The translations under genes and the position numbers were made by a program. This document shows, piece after piece, positions 33,173 to 45,900 of a stretch of 64,000 nucleotides of DNA (its first letter is position 1; every line of letters starts with the position of its first letter). The DNA is from Zygnema cylindricum (lineage: Eukaryota > Streptophyta > Zygnematophyceae > Zygnematales > Zygnemataceae), in NCBI GenBank assembly GCA_037447655.1, contig JBBHKE010000323.1, positions 217,356-281,355 on the forward strand. Reading direction: 5' to 3'. The notes under the pieces are model-generated. The model was not told the origin of the DNA and made no database searches. It saw nothing but the letters and a program-made list of their open reading frames with translations.

Positions 33173-33904
33173 GGGTACATCCCAATGTAAGCTATACCCT
33201 GAAAAAGTATTTTGGACTGTAGTGAAGTGTTCCGTACTACTTTGAAAAGCGTCCCTATGTGCGGAAATGAAATCAGAACTTTGAAATGTGACGGGTGTAG
33301 ACGAAGGTACAACTTTGTGACGGTTTAAGACGACTACGAAACTTCCGACAATTGGTGACGCCGACAAAACAACGACGGTTGTAGACGTCTATATTTTTGT
33401 AGTTTTGTGACATATCAGAAGGTTAGCATTTTGTGACATTGTGACGCCATTCTCACTTGTGACAACGTCGACGCAAAAAAATTCAAGAACTTTCTGCCAT
33501 GGCTATCCGATTACGTTTTTCCGTACTTTTCTCACTCGACTTGCCATAAAAATATACATAAAGGTAGTCAAAAGAATTATTTTTTAAATATCTTTCATTG
33601 CGTGCGTGGACCGTTTATCATTCGTTGTTTGGGTGGTACTTTCCCTCAAATCGAGTCGCGAGGTGATTTTTGATGAAGTTTTTTGACGGGCTGGATTCTC
33701 TTGCCCGGGGGTCGAAAAAAGGAAATTGACAAAATTCCTAAACATGACGACAAATATGAAGTAGATTAAAAGTATCGACTTGACGTTTGCTATACTTTTA
33801 AAGAATTGGTTTTATTGTACGGCTAAAGTTTTTCTCATACGGAACTGCGTTTTGGGGCAAAACGACAGAATAAAGTCGATACTTTAATACATGGGGACGT
33901 ACCC
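33173..33904. mobile_element. Harbinger-like MITE (732 bp) with TAA target duplication
   Basis: The ends GGGTACATCCCAATGTA and TACATGGGGACGTACCC are flanked by TAA (33170-33172 and 33905-33907). It holds the family core GTAGACG, GACGGTTGTAGACGTC, GTGACATTGTGACG and the conserved GCCATGGCTATCCGATT block seen in the other copies. Confidence 0.85.
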
Positions 33905-34794
33905 TAACCGTGCCCGCCCGTAACCGAAAAAGCACAAAATTAATTAATGTACGACGTTTCAATACGCCAATAATTACGATTTGTCGCGTTCCTTAAGATT
34001 TGCGAAATGAATAGTGTACTACCGTGTCAGATTTGCGACGCCTTGGCGCGTTCCCTAAGATTTGCAAAATGAATAGCGTTACTACAGTACCGTGTCAGAT
34101 TTGCGACGCTAATCATGATGTCACGTACTTCCACGATACCAAAGAGTACAAAGTAATGTTGGATTATAGGGACAGTACAAAATTTTCATTTTTTTTGGTT
34201 TTTTGGTTGACCAACCGTAGCCGACTTTTTTCTTTCTGGTGAATCAACCGACCGTAACCGCCCGACCCCCAAAATTTGGCAACCGAATCCCTTCCGGATC
34301 CGGCGCGGGCAGTCGGTTAACGGTCGGTCACGGTTTCGGTTGACCGTTTGCGACCTCTGCCTAGTTTTGGGGACCAAATAATCGATATATCGCTCCGATA
34401 TGTTGGAAAACTCACAATCGCTATGCATTTTTGATATATTGGATCGATATGCCGATAATTTTACACTGCAATGAATCGAAGCAGAATTAGCAGAATCTGT
34501 ATTTATCGACGAGAATTGCCCATATTGATATACTGTAATTTATCGGCCCCCTCACAGATGCAGTACTGTAGCGATGACCGGTGTATTGATTATTGGACTT
34601 ATCGCCGATAGGAGAAGCACCGATACACAGCAGTACGTATTTCAGAAATCTGTACGGCTCTACCTCCTAAATAGCGTGACATGTATGATGCTCATTCCTA
34701 TCGGCTTTGTCCGTACTGTTCTGGTCAGCTTACCTGTGGAACGGACTGGAACTGGAGGAATTCAGTAAGTATCGTTGCCACGTGTCACCTAGTC
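33905..34794. other. Intergenic sequence upstream of the ASHR1-like gene
   Basis: It contains GACCG/CGGTTA-rich degenerate repeat text (34200-34370) that also flanks the left side of the preceding MITE, and GATAT-rich text (34380-34630). A near-duplicate GTGTCAGATTTGCGACGC pair lies at 34023 and 34093. A G-box (CCACGTGTCAC) lies about 20 bp before the ATG at 34795. Confidence 0.5.
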
Positions 34795-37700
34795 ATGGCG
34801 TCAAGCATTGAAGGAGAGTTAGAGGCATGGCTGGGAGCGAGAGGCTGCCACGTGGCACATTTCCCCGAGAAAGGACGTTGCCTTATCGCTTCACGAGCTT
34901 TCTCTCAAGGTGAAATATTTTCTAAACTACTCATAGCCCTAAAATGAACGCAGGCTCGGTGAATCTTTGTCAATAACGACAAAAAAGACAAAGCAAAAAT
35001 CAATGTAATAGGTTGGAGTAGCAGAGCAGAGTGACTTACTTGTACGGAAGGTAAGGTTTACATCTCGAATGGTTCTTTCCGCTTAACCTAAAAGAAATTG
35101 CTTTAATACAAAACAGAAGGGACTCTTGTTTTAATTTAAAACACAAGTGAATATGCGATGCACTTAATTGTGTGAGAATTATGCCAAGAAACTGCGGATT
35201 AGCGCTGGAAAGAAAAAAAAAGGGAGGGGTGGATGGAGACGAAAACTTGTTTGCAAGTATTCTCCACACTAATTTATGCTTCTAGTTAGTGAAATTTTCA
35301 TTGAATCTCATAGAATGTGTTTCCGACGCTGAATGTAAACCTAAAGTTCACCTAATTCCTTTTTATGACTAAATTTTGGTAGAGGTTTTCGAATTAAACA
35401 CGTGAGTCACCATGGCATACTGGTAATCAAATCTTGGAAAGTTATACCGAAATTAGCGTGGATTAGCAATGATTACACAGGTTATGAACTTTGTTTTTTT
35501 TTTTTGATTTTTTCTCTTTCTTAATGCCGTTGAACGAATCAATGTGCACGAAAGATGCTCTTGTCTGGGCAGGAAAAATGCTGGCAATTTCTACTATTTC
35601 AAGAATAGACTGGATGGGTTTCTGATTCTATACTAATAAAGGTGTATGACGGTTTTTGATTTTTCTTACGGAGACCGAATTTATAGAAAGAAAGAAACAA
35701 AAGAGACGAAAGTAGAAAGAACAGACAGAAGGCTAGAATTTAGCAATATATAAACTTCGTTTTATCTAATATTGTAGTGTAATTTCAATATTATCTATGT
35801 TCGTTCTTAATCTGCGCTCTGTTAACTCTCAATTCTTCCTTTTTTGCAGCATTTTATTGTTTTCAACCTGTTCCCCCCTTCCAACCCCCTCTCTTTTATT
35901 TTCCATTCTTTTCCATTCTATCTTGCTTGTTTTCTTTCTCCTTTTCTGTTTTCGACTTAACCTTTTCAGCTCTGACTTTGTTTGGCTAGTGACTTTTCTT
36001 GTCTGTTCTACAGGCGAAATCATATTGGAGCAAAAAGCCTACGAAGCAGTTTTGGATGAATCTTCACAGAAGACAATATGTGATTCGTGTTTCAAATCGA
36101 AATCCACACTGAAAAGGTGTTCGCGATGCAAGTTTGTGTTTTACTGCTCGACAGAATGCCAGGTGGCGACCACAGGTTGGGCGACATATTTTGTCTGATT
36201 GGGATTTGGAAATCACTAGGTACACTAATTAGTGTGGATCACTCTGATTCCAATCTGAGAGGTAGGGAGAGTGGGGTAGCAGAGAGGTGAGGAGAGAAAG
36301 GAGAGGGAGGGGGAGGGAGAAGGAGAGAGAGGGAGAGGAAGAGTACGTCATTCATTCAAGCAATAGCGGAACATCGGTAGTTACAATCTTCGTGATGATT
36401 ATTTTGGATTCTAAATCCTCAATGTTGATCGGTCTAAGGGGCATCATTATTTTCCGATTGAGTGTCAAAAGTTAGAAACACTTTATCCTAATGTGGGTCA
36501 ATCTTCTCCCTACAGTTTTCTGACTGAGAGGTTGCCAGATGTCGAGCACAGAAAGGGTGTCGAAATTCTCCTTTTTTTTACCTGAAAAAGGTTGGGTCAA
36601 GCGATCACCAAAAAAAATGTGGACCACACGAAGTCCCACGGGACAATTAGCTATATTGGTGTTTGTATTTTACTGAAGAATCAAGTGGATGAATCTTTCT
36701 AAGAAGGAATGGGAGTTAGTGTGGACTGGAATTGGTAGCTCTTATTGCCTAAATTATGACGTAGATCCACACTAATTTCCGTGAGTCTTAGAGGCGATTT
36801 TCTGGAAATCAGTGTGTCTAATGGCTCTCGATGCTGGACAATTTCATACTGACACGAGTAAAATGAGCTTTTCTTTCTTTCCCACCCTCTCGCTCTCCCT
36901 CCCTCTCCCTCTCCCTTCCGCTCTCCCTCTCCTTCTCCCTCCCTTTTTTCCATGCACACTTAGAGTATATTTTTTTTGTCACTTAGATTAACTTTTTTCC
37001 TTGCACACTTTGCGTTTTTTTTTTTTTTTGCCTCTTAAAACATATTTTTTTTTGTGTACACTTGTCGGATTGTTAATCCGACGTCTGCGATCGAAAGGTA
37101 GAATTCTCACCTTCCGATTGGCGGTCTCCAATAGAAAATTGGACAGGTGTGCATGGAAAAAAAACGTTACCACTAATGGTGATACACAGTCTAGTGCGAT
37201 GTTTTCGAATATGTTCTTCAATTTGTAGTAAAAAAAAAAAAAATGTTTTGTTTGGGAAAAATGTTTTGTTGGGAATTATTGGAGATTGTTCTATTTTGAT
37301 GTAATTGAACTGGAAATTTATGACTATCGTGGTTGACATTTTGGAACTGGGAAACGAACTTTTCATATCACATGATCTGTTGGGTCCCTCTCTCCCCGTC
37401 ACTTTCTCCCTGCCTCTCCTTCTCTCTCTTTTTGATTCTCTCTCCCTCCCACTTTCTCTCTGCCTCTCCTTCTCTCTCTTTTTGATTCTCTCTCCCTCCC
37501 ACTTTCTCCCTTCCTCTCCCTCTCTCTCTTTTTGGCTCACTCCCCCTCCCGCATTCTCCCCGCCTCTCCTTCTCTCTCTTTTTGGCTTTCTTTTTCCCCC
37601 ACTTTCTCCCTGCTTCTCCTTTTCCCTCCTTTTGACTCTCTCTCCCTCTCACTTTCTCCCCTCCTCTCTCCTTTTTACTCTCTCTCCCTGTTCTCGTATT

Positions 37701-40700
37701 TATGCACTCTCACCTGGAAAAATTACCGAGTCAGAAAATTGAAGGGAGGGAAGGAGGGAAGGTGGGAAAGAGGGAAAGAGGGAAGGAGGAAAGGAGGGAA
37801 ATAGGAAAGGGAGAAAGGAAAGAGAGAAAGGAAAGAGAGGTGTTTTTGTCTCACAGTAATACTGGAGAATTTTGTCCTTACTTTTAGTTTTTGGGGTGGG
37901 GGGAGAGGAGGGATTGTGTTGACAGAGGAAGGAATGGAAAGTCCACACTATTGAGTGTGAGGCCCTGGTGACAGCAGAGAAGCAGAAAAGGACAAAACCG
38001 CCACCCACTCTCCGATTGGCTTTGAGGATATGGACGAAAGCATGGCTACAGGAAAATTCGGTGAGCGCACAGAAATGGATGGAAGAGGGGGGGGGGGGGG
38101 GGGGGGAGAGGGGCGGGGGCGGGAGGGGTAGGGAAAGAGGATGGCGGATGGTAACTTAAAATTCACTGAAGGGAGTTACCTTTGCTCTATTGGTGAGGAT
38201 ATTTGAGGGAGAGGGAGTGGAAGTAGGCAGATGGGTGGTAAACCTGAATTAGTGTGGATATTGGGAGAAGAGGGAGTAGAGAAAAGTGGATGGAGGATGC
38301 TCGACTGAATTAGAGTGGATATGGGAGGGAGATGGAGTAGAGGGAAGCGGATGCATGGATGCTCTCATGGAAGGGAGAGGGAGGAGAGAGAAGTGGATGT
38401 ATGGATGCTCTCATGGAAGAGAGAGGGATGAGAGGTTGGTGGATCCAAGGTTGCTGACCTAAATTAGTGTGAGGGGAGAGGGGGAGAGGTAGGCGGGTGG
38501 ATGGATGCTCATTTGAATTAGTGTGGGTATGGGAGGGAAGAGAGGGTGGAGGTAGGCGGATGCATAAATACTCACCTGGTTTAGTGTTGATAGAGGAGAG
38601 AGAGAGAGAGAGTAGATGTAAGTGGATGAATAGATGTGTGGGGGCTTACCTGATTAGTGTGGATAGGGGAAGGAAGAGGGAGGAAAGGAAGGGAGATGTA
38701 TGGAGGCTTACCTGATTAGTGTGGGTATGGGAGGGGAGGGGGAGGAGAGGTAGGCAAATAAATGGAAGGCTTACCTGATTAGTGTGGATTGGGAGGGGAG
38801 AGAGAGGAGAGGTAGGCATATGTATGAGAGGCTTACCTGATTAGTGTGGATTGGGAGGCAGGAAGGGAGACAGTCGTCAGTTGATTCTATGGAGGTTGTG
38901 AATCTGCTTCCTTCTCGTATCCTTTCTTTAATTTTGTTATTTTATTTCTTTCTCCTCTCCCCTTTCGTTCTTCTTTTTTCCTTTTTCCCACGCCTTTTTC
39001 TTTTTTTGGTTAATTTGTGGTTTAAAAAAAAAAAAAAAGCGGTTTACTTTGTATGGAATTTCAGAGTTTCTGGTATTAAGTTTTTTGTTTCAGCTTAATT
39101 TTTTCGAGGCGGTTTTTTTTGTCATACAGTTTTTATGGTTTTTAGGGTGTTGTTTTCGCTTCCTTTTTCTGTATTTCTTTGTTTTTTTTGTTTTTCTTTT
39201 CTTTTTTGTTGTTTTGTTTCCCAAGGTCTTCGTGTAAACGATCTTCTATATTATTCAATATTCTTCAATATTATTCAATATTATTATTATCTTCTTTTCT
39301 TTAAACATTTTTTTAGATATGAGTTTGTTTTTGGAGGAAAAATTGGTTCTAAATGCCCAAATGGCCACACTAATCTCGGCGATGAAACCTCCGGGAGATC
39401 CGAATATTCGAAGTATAACCGAACTTTTGTGTCGGGTTAGTAAGAAAACTTGAAGCCTCCCTTTTTGTCGTTTTGTATTTTCTTTGTTTTGTCTTTTCTT
39501 TGTTTTTTGTCGTCTTGTACTTTCTTTGTTTTGTATTTTCTTTGATTTTTTTTTTTTTGACCTTTATTTCCTTCTTTGTTCTTTATTTATTTCGTCGTTG
39601 ATTATTTTTCTGTGTCATATTCCTGTGTTTTACTTTCTTCGTTTTTATTTGCTTCGTTTTTATTTTCTTCGACCTTTTTTCGAATCTAGTTTTCAAATGT
39701 AGGGTTGTTAAAAAGATTAGGGTTTGTGAAGTAATTAATAGGACTGAAAGAAATGTTATTGGAAGGTAGGGAGTATTTTTTTTAATTGCTGAAGTTTATA
39801 TTTTTACAATTGGGTTTTTGATATATTTATGGTTTCAGAAAAAGGTTATGGGATTTTGGAAAAATTAAAGTGTTTGTAAATAGATGAGAGTTTTTGAACC
39901 AGTTTTGAGGGTTTGTTAGGGTTTTTTAGGGTTTAAGGATATGTGAATGGATATGGGTTTTCGGATTATTTAGGGTCTGTAAATCGATTGGGGTTTTTAA
40001 CAATATGAAGAGTTTGTTTTTATTATGGTTTTCGCAATAGTTAGGGTTTATGGATACGCCGTCTATCCCTATTAGGGTTAATGTTTTTTTCGGCTTTTAA
40101 ACCCAATTTTTCTCCGTGCACACTTGTGAGACTTGGGTCGTGACGTGACTAGAATTCGTTTTTTTGCAAAAAATGGACACAAATGGAATCTAAAATGGAC
40201 AAAAATGGACAAAAATGGAATTAAAAATGGCCAAAAATGGAATTGAAATTGGACAACATGGAGTTAGAAATAGACGAGAATGGAATTTTGGTCACGTCAC
40301 GTTAGCGATGATGAAAAGTTAGGTTCTTATCTTCCGATTGGTGGTCTCCAATTTAAAAAAACCGGACACGTTTAAACGGAGAAAAGTTGATTTTAGTGGC
40401 GGAAAGCACATTTACGCTAATAGCGATTTATGGTGTACACCGTATATCGCTATTAGTGTTAAAGTCTTTCTTTTGCCTCTTAAAACATATTTTTTCCATG
40501 CACACTTGTCAGATTGTTAATCCTACGGTTGCGATCGAAAGCTAAAACTCTCGCCTTCCGATTGGCGGTCTCCAATCGAAAATCGGAAAATCGAAAATCG
40601 AAAATCGGAAGAGTGTAAACGGAGAAAAGTTAATTTAAGTGTCGGTAAAAACATTCACGCTAATAGTGATTTTATGGTTGTAGTTTAGGCTTTTGGGAAT

Positions 40701-42748
40701 AGTTCGCGTTTGTGAATACACTAGGGTTTTGAAAATAGTTACCATTTGTTGATTGGTTAGGGATTTTGGAATTGTTAGGGTTTGTAAAAAGTCTGAGTTT
40801 TTTGGAGCAATCAGGGATTGCTGTTTTGCTGACGTGGCTGCCACGTGGCGTGCCAGCTGGCATGCAATGCCCACACTATTTGCGATGAGGAGCTCCGACC
40901 CATGGGGATGGGAATGTTCCAGATGGTATCTGTAGCCAACCACAGGTTCTCTCTCTCTCTCTCTCCCTCTTTCTCACTCGCTCTCACTCTCTCCCTTGCT
41001 CTCTCTCTCCCACTCGCTCTCGCACTTGCTCTCTCTCTCTCTCGCCCTCTCTCACTCGCTCTCTCCCCCTCCCTCTCCCTCTCTCGCTGGCTCTTTTGTG
41101 TCGGCTTTGAATCTCTATTTGTCGGTCTGCTATGACCTTTGTCATTTTATCATCAATTTTTTTCTTGAAAAAGTTTTTTTTAGTGTTTTCCAATATAAAA
41201 TACAAATATTTATTGGATTATTCATAAGGCAGAAATAACTCTGAAGTGAAATAACAAACCTGGCGGAAAGATTTTAGAATAAGAAAAGATAACTTACGGG
41301 TTAAAAATTAAATCAAACTAATCAAACCAAATATATATATATATATATAGTTGTTGTCCCTTTCCGATCGACAAGTTTGTCTCTTTTTTTTCTCTGTCTA
41401 TTTTTCCTAACTGCTTCTTTCTTTTTCCTTTGACATCTTTTTCTTCTCTCAAATTTTTTTTTTCTACTGAACATCGTCTTTTTTTACCTAGATAATAATT
41501 GTTATAACTCTTTTTTGTCTTTTTCTGCGGCTGTGACAGCTGTCGCCCCAACTCCGGCGTCTTATTTCGCGGCCGTACCGCCGTACTTCGTGCTTTAGAA
41601 AAAATTGAGCCCGGGACTGAGGTAAGAAAAAATCCACACTATTTAAGGTACATTGGCAATTCAAGGAGGGAGGGTAAGGAAGGGGAGAGGGAGAGGGAGA
41701 GGGAGAGAGAGGAAGAGAGGGGGAGGGGGAGAGAGGGTGAGAGAGGCAGAGAGGGAGAGGGAGAGGGATGGAGATCCCTACATGCTTCCCTCATGTCAAT
41801 CTTACATATGGTCAACAATCTTTGATTTGGTCTGTTCCTGGGTGTCCAGGTGTCCTTCAGCTATGCTGACGTGGCAGCTTCCACAGCCTCCAGAAGGCGC
41901 CACCTGGCGGCCCAATACTTCTTCTCTTGCAACTGTGACAGGTGCACCCAACAGGTGGCTTTTGAGAACCTTCCCTGGTTTGTTTTTTTTTTTTTTTCTT
42001 TTTTTGTCTCTTTCGCTTTACCTCCCTCCACCCTCCCGGCCTCACTCGGCCCCCCAATGGTTTTTTTTTTTGGGATAGTAATGTCACACATAATTTAGTG
42101 TGGATGCTTCACCCGGAATTATGGGGGGGGGGGGGGGGGGGGGGTCTTTCTCCCTCTAACTCTTTTTCTCTCTCTTTCTCTCTCTCTCTCTCGGCCTCTC
42201 TCTCTGCCTCTCTCTCTCTCCCTTTTCAAAACGTTGGGTATGAAGATCTCACACACAGGAATTAGGGTGGATCAAAAGGGTTTGGATTCGTTTTTCGATT
42301 ACGTTTAGTTTCAATCTTTTAGTTTCAATCTTTTGGTTTCAGTTTTTGGGTCATTTTTTTCTGGGTAAGTTTTTGGCATCAATATTTTAGGTTTTAGACA
42401 AGGAGAAAGAGGGAGAGGGAGAGGGGGAAGGGGAGGAGGTGGGTGAGAGAAGGGGAGAGAGAGCGGGGGAGAGGGGGAGGCAAAGGGGGACGTGGAGGGG
42501 GAGAGGGAATGAGAGGAGGAAGTGAGAGGAGAGTTTTGAAGTGTTTAAATTGAATTACAGGTCCATTTTTACGACACCGTTTTTGTCTCATTGAATTAAA
42601 GGAGTATATTTGTTGGGTGTTTGGGGCCACAGGGGAGTGCAGAGGGAGAGAGAGAGGATGCTCGGATGGAGGGCTACCGCTGCTCCAACTGGCAGTGTGA
42701 GGGGATAATGGAGAGTAGAGGAGGTAGGGAACACGGGAAGGAGAAAAC

Positions 42749-42808
<60 letters not shown>

Positions 42809-42843
42809 TCTCTTTCTCTTTTTTTCCCTCCCCCTCCCTGCTT

Positions 42844-42907
<64 letters not shown>

Positions 42908-45900
42908 GCTCTCTCTCTCTCTCTCTCGCTTGTCCTACCTATCTTCTCCTCGCCCGATCCCTATGTTGTCCTCTTTTTCCACTTTCTGTATCTTTTTTTC
43001 TCCCACCCCGTCTTAGTACGAGAGGGGGAGGGAAGGGATACGGAGAGAAAGAAAGAGAGGAGAGTAAGGGTGACTGGTTTAATATAGAGTGAAAGACAGA
43101 GAAAACAAGAGAGGACGAGGCGAGGAGGGAGAGTGAATGACAGGAAAAGGCAAAGTATGTGAGAGACTGTTGGGAAATAAGGGAAAGAGGGAGAGAGAGG
43201 GAAGAGAGGTGTGTTTTGTGGTGCTTGTTTTTAGTAAAGGGGGGGCAGGGAGAGGTTTTTTTGTCAGCAGAGCATTTCCAGTGCCTTGAGTGTGGGGGGA
43301 GGAGGAGAAGGACGGAGGTAGAGAAGGAGGAGAAAGGGGCAAAAGAGAAATGGGAACAAGTCAAAGAAATGCAAAAAAACTTTCGTATCCTTCTCTCCTC
43401 GAAAGAAAAGTAAACAAAAGTTTAAATGACATAACAAAGGATGAATATTGAAACAACAGAGATAGAAAAGACTATTGAAAAGATCGAAAGGAGAGAAAAA
43501 AATTCCATTAAGAAAACATAATTTCATATGTATAATAATTAAATCTTATTTAACGAAAAAGAAAAAAAACTGTTTTAACAATATTTAGTGTTTCCGTGTT
43601 TCTTTTTTGGTTTATCCTTCCCGTTTGTTGTAAATTCACTGTTGAAGATAACGTGAAAATCCTTTAAAACAAAAAAAAATCTAAAAGAACTCCGAAAAGA
43701 AAACATGAAAAATGAGAAGTGAGCTAATTCCACAAAAAGCCAAAAAAAAAAAACCCTACAAGAAACCAACCAATAATAGTACTGCGAATGGTGAAATAAA
43801 GTTAAAAATGAAGACAAAAGAAAAAGCGAACAAATAAAAAACAAACGGTATAATGAGAAATGAGTTACCGAGGGTTTCCTTTTACCCGTTTAGCCGAGAA
43901 AACGGTTTTTATTCGTTCTCTGTTGGAGGTAACGGAAACGGAACAGGAAGGAGTACTCAACAAGGGGAGTGTGGCGCTCATGAGAACCAGAGATGCTCTT
44001 GTGAAGGTAAGGAGAGGGAGAGGCAGGGATAGGAAGATAGGAGAGGGAGAGACACGGTGGGAAAGATAGGAGAGGGCGAGACACGATTAGGAATGTAGGA
44101 GAGGGAGAGAAACAATTGTGGATTATAGGAGAGGGAGATACGCGATTGGGAAGGTAGGAGAGGGAGAGACTCAGTTGGGAAGATAGCAGAGAGACACACG
44201 GTCGGGAAGATAGGAGAGGGAGAGAGGGAAGATAGGAGAAGGAGAGACATGGTTGAGAAGGTAGGAGAGGGAGAGACAATTGGGAAGGTCGGAGAGAGAG
44301 ACACGCGGTTCTGAAGGTAGGAGAGTGATAGGAGAGGGGGGTAGAGGGTAGAAATTGAGGTAAAATTGGGGTTTCCTTGAGTAATTGGAGAATCGCGATT
44401 GGAAGAGTCCATCATAACCTCTTTTGTGAAGGTAATGGGAGAGAAATAAGGGGGAGAGGAAGATAAGTTGGGGAAGTAGGTAATGGGAGAAGGGCTTTCT
44501 GAAGGTAGAGGAGAGGGAGATGTTAAGAGAAAGAGGGAGAAAAATTGGATGTAATGGCGGTTTATGATGGTTTCAAGGGGCAGAGAGGCGGGGAGAAGGG
44601 AGGTAGAGGATGAGAGAGGGAGAGGAGTTGTTGTACTCCGTTTCCTGTTCTTATTTAACGAGTATGAAAAATGGGCAGAAGTATGCGTTCACACCTACAT
44701 CCTCCCCATTTTTTTTTGCTTTTTTTTTCTGGGCAGGTTTGTTTGGAGCAGCAGGATTGGACAGCCGCTTTAAAATTTTGCCGAAAAACAATTTTTGCAT
44801 ACGAAGGTGGGCCGAATAAACTGGAAAAAACGGGTTTAAACTGCCAAAATTCCTTTTATACTTGGAAAACTTGTTTTTTTGTCTGTTTTAAGCCTTATTT
44901 AAACATGGGTAAACCTTTTTAAACCAGCCCTTTTGTCTGTTGGTTCTTGATACTTGTTTGCTGTTCTTATGTTTGTTTTTTTTTTGTTATCTTTCATCCA
45001 TTATCATCTCGCTCTCCAGTTGTTTAGAATTTTATGTCTTTTATTTACTTTGATGAATTCTTCGAATTCTTTAATGAACCCTTAAACTGAAGTTTTTAAA
45101 TTCAATAGATTATGAGTTATTAATGAGGAATAGAAGGAATTAATGAGGGAAGATCCTTTTTGTAATACTATGATGAAAGATATCCTTATATGGGAAACCT
45201 GATTGTGTTAAAAATAATATTATTCTGTGTAGATTTTAAACTGTAGATAATGGATTTATTTTCTATTTTCTTTTTCTTTCCTGTCTGTATTTTTGAATAT
45301 TAGTTTTTAGTTGTGCATGTTCGTATACTAATGTTTAGTGTGGATTAAATTACTGAGGTTTTTTTTTTTTTAAGTGGATCTCTTGTTGTGAGTTGGAAAT
45401 TATTTCTCCATTGTGTAGTTTTCATCGAAGTTCAAAAATAAAAAGATTTCTGTATGCAGGTTTCTTGTGCTTTTTGTACAAGTAAATCTGTACTTTTATG
45501 TTGTTTCGTTTGTAGAAAATATTTAAAAAACAGGGCTCTAACATTTAAGCATATAAACAATCAAAAAGTTTAATGGTTTTTGTATGTTTTCTGAGGCGAA
45601 TTAGTGTTTCCGAGTGTTCTTTTTTTGTCTATTTTTCATTTTTTATGCTTTTATGCTTTTTTTTGTGGGAACGAGAGGTAAAGTTCTGCTGGAAAAATGA
45701 ATGAAAATTGAATAAATAAAACAAAAACTGTCAAAAACTGAATGTAAACTAAACAAGAACTGAATGGAAATTGAACTAAAGGTTGGAGTGAAGGAAAGTT
45801 CATAAAAATGGGATGAAAATATGAAGAAAGGGGACAAAAAAACTCTTAAGGAAAACTGAACAAAATTGAACAAATCTGAAGGAAAACTGAACAAGAAATG

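Noticed and set aside
37073-37742. Long charged or Leu/Ser/Pro-rich frames on both strands
   Set aside because: These are low-complexity CT/GA intronic DNA.
39316-39440. Alternative reading (FVFGGKIGSKCPNG) of the exon at 39317
   Set aside because: It does not resemble the family. The other frame gives EEKLVLNAQMATL, which fits ASHR1-like proteins once the 43-nt exon at 38874 is included.
41942-41972. Alternative donor for the exon starting at 41850, further downstream (CCCTG|GTTTGT)
   Set aside because: It would shift the frame of the next exon, while CAACAG|GTGGCT keeps phase and joins to the expected SMYD sequence.
42621-43016. Ser/Leu-rich open frame after the exon at 42633
   Set aside because: Beyond the exon donor at 42723 it is a translation of the CT microsatellite.
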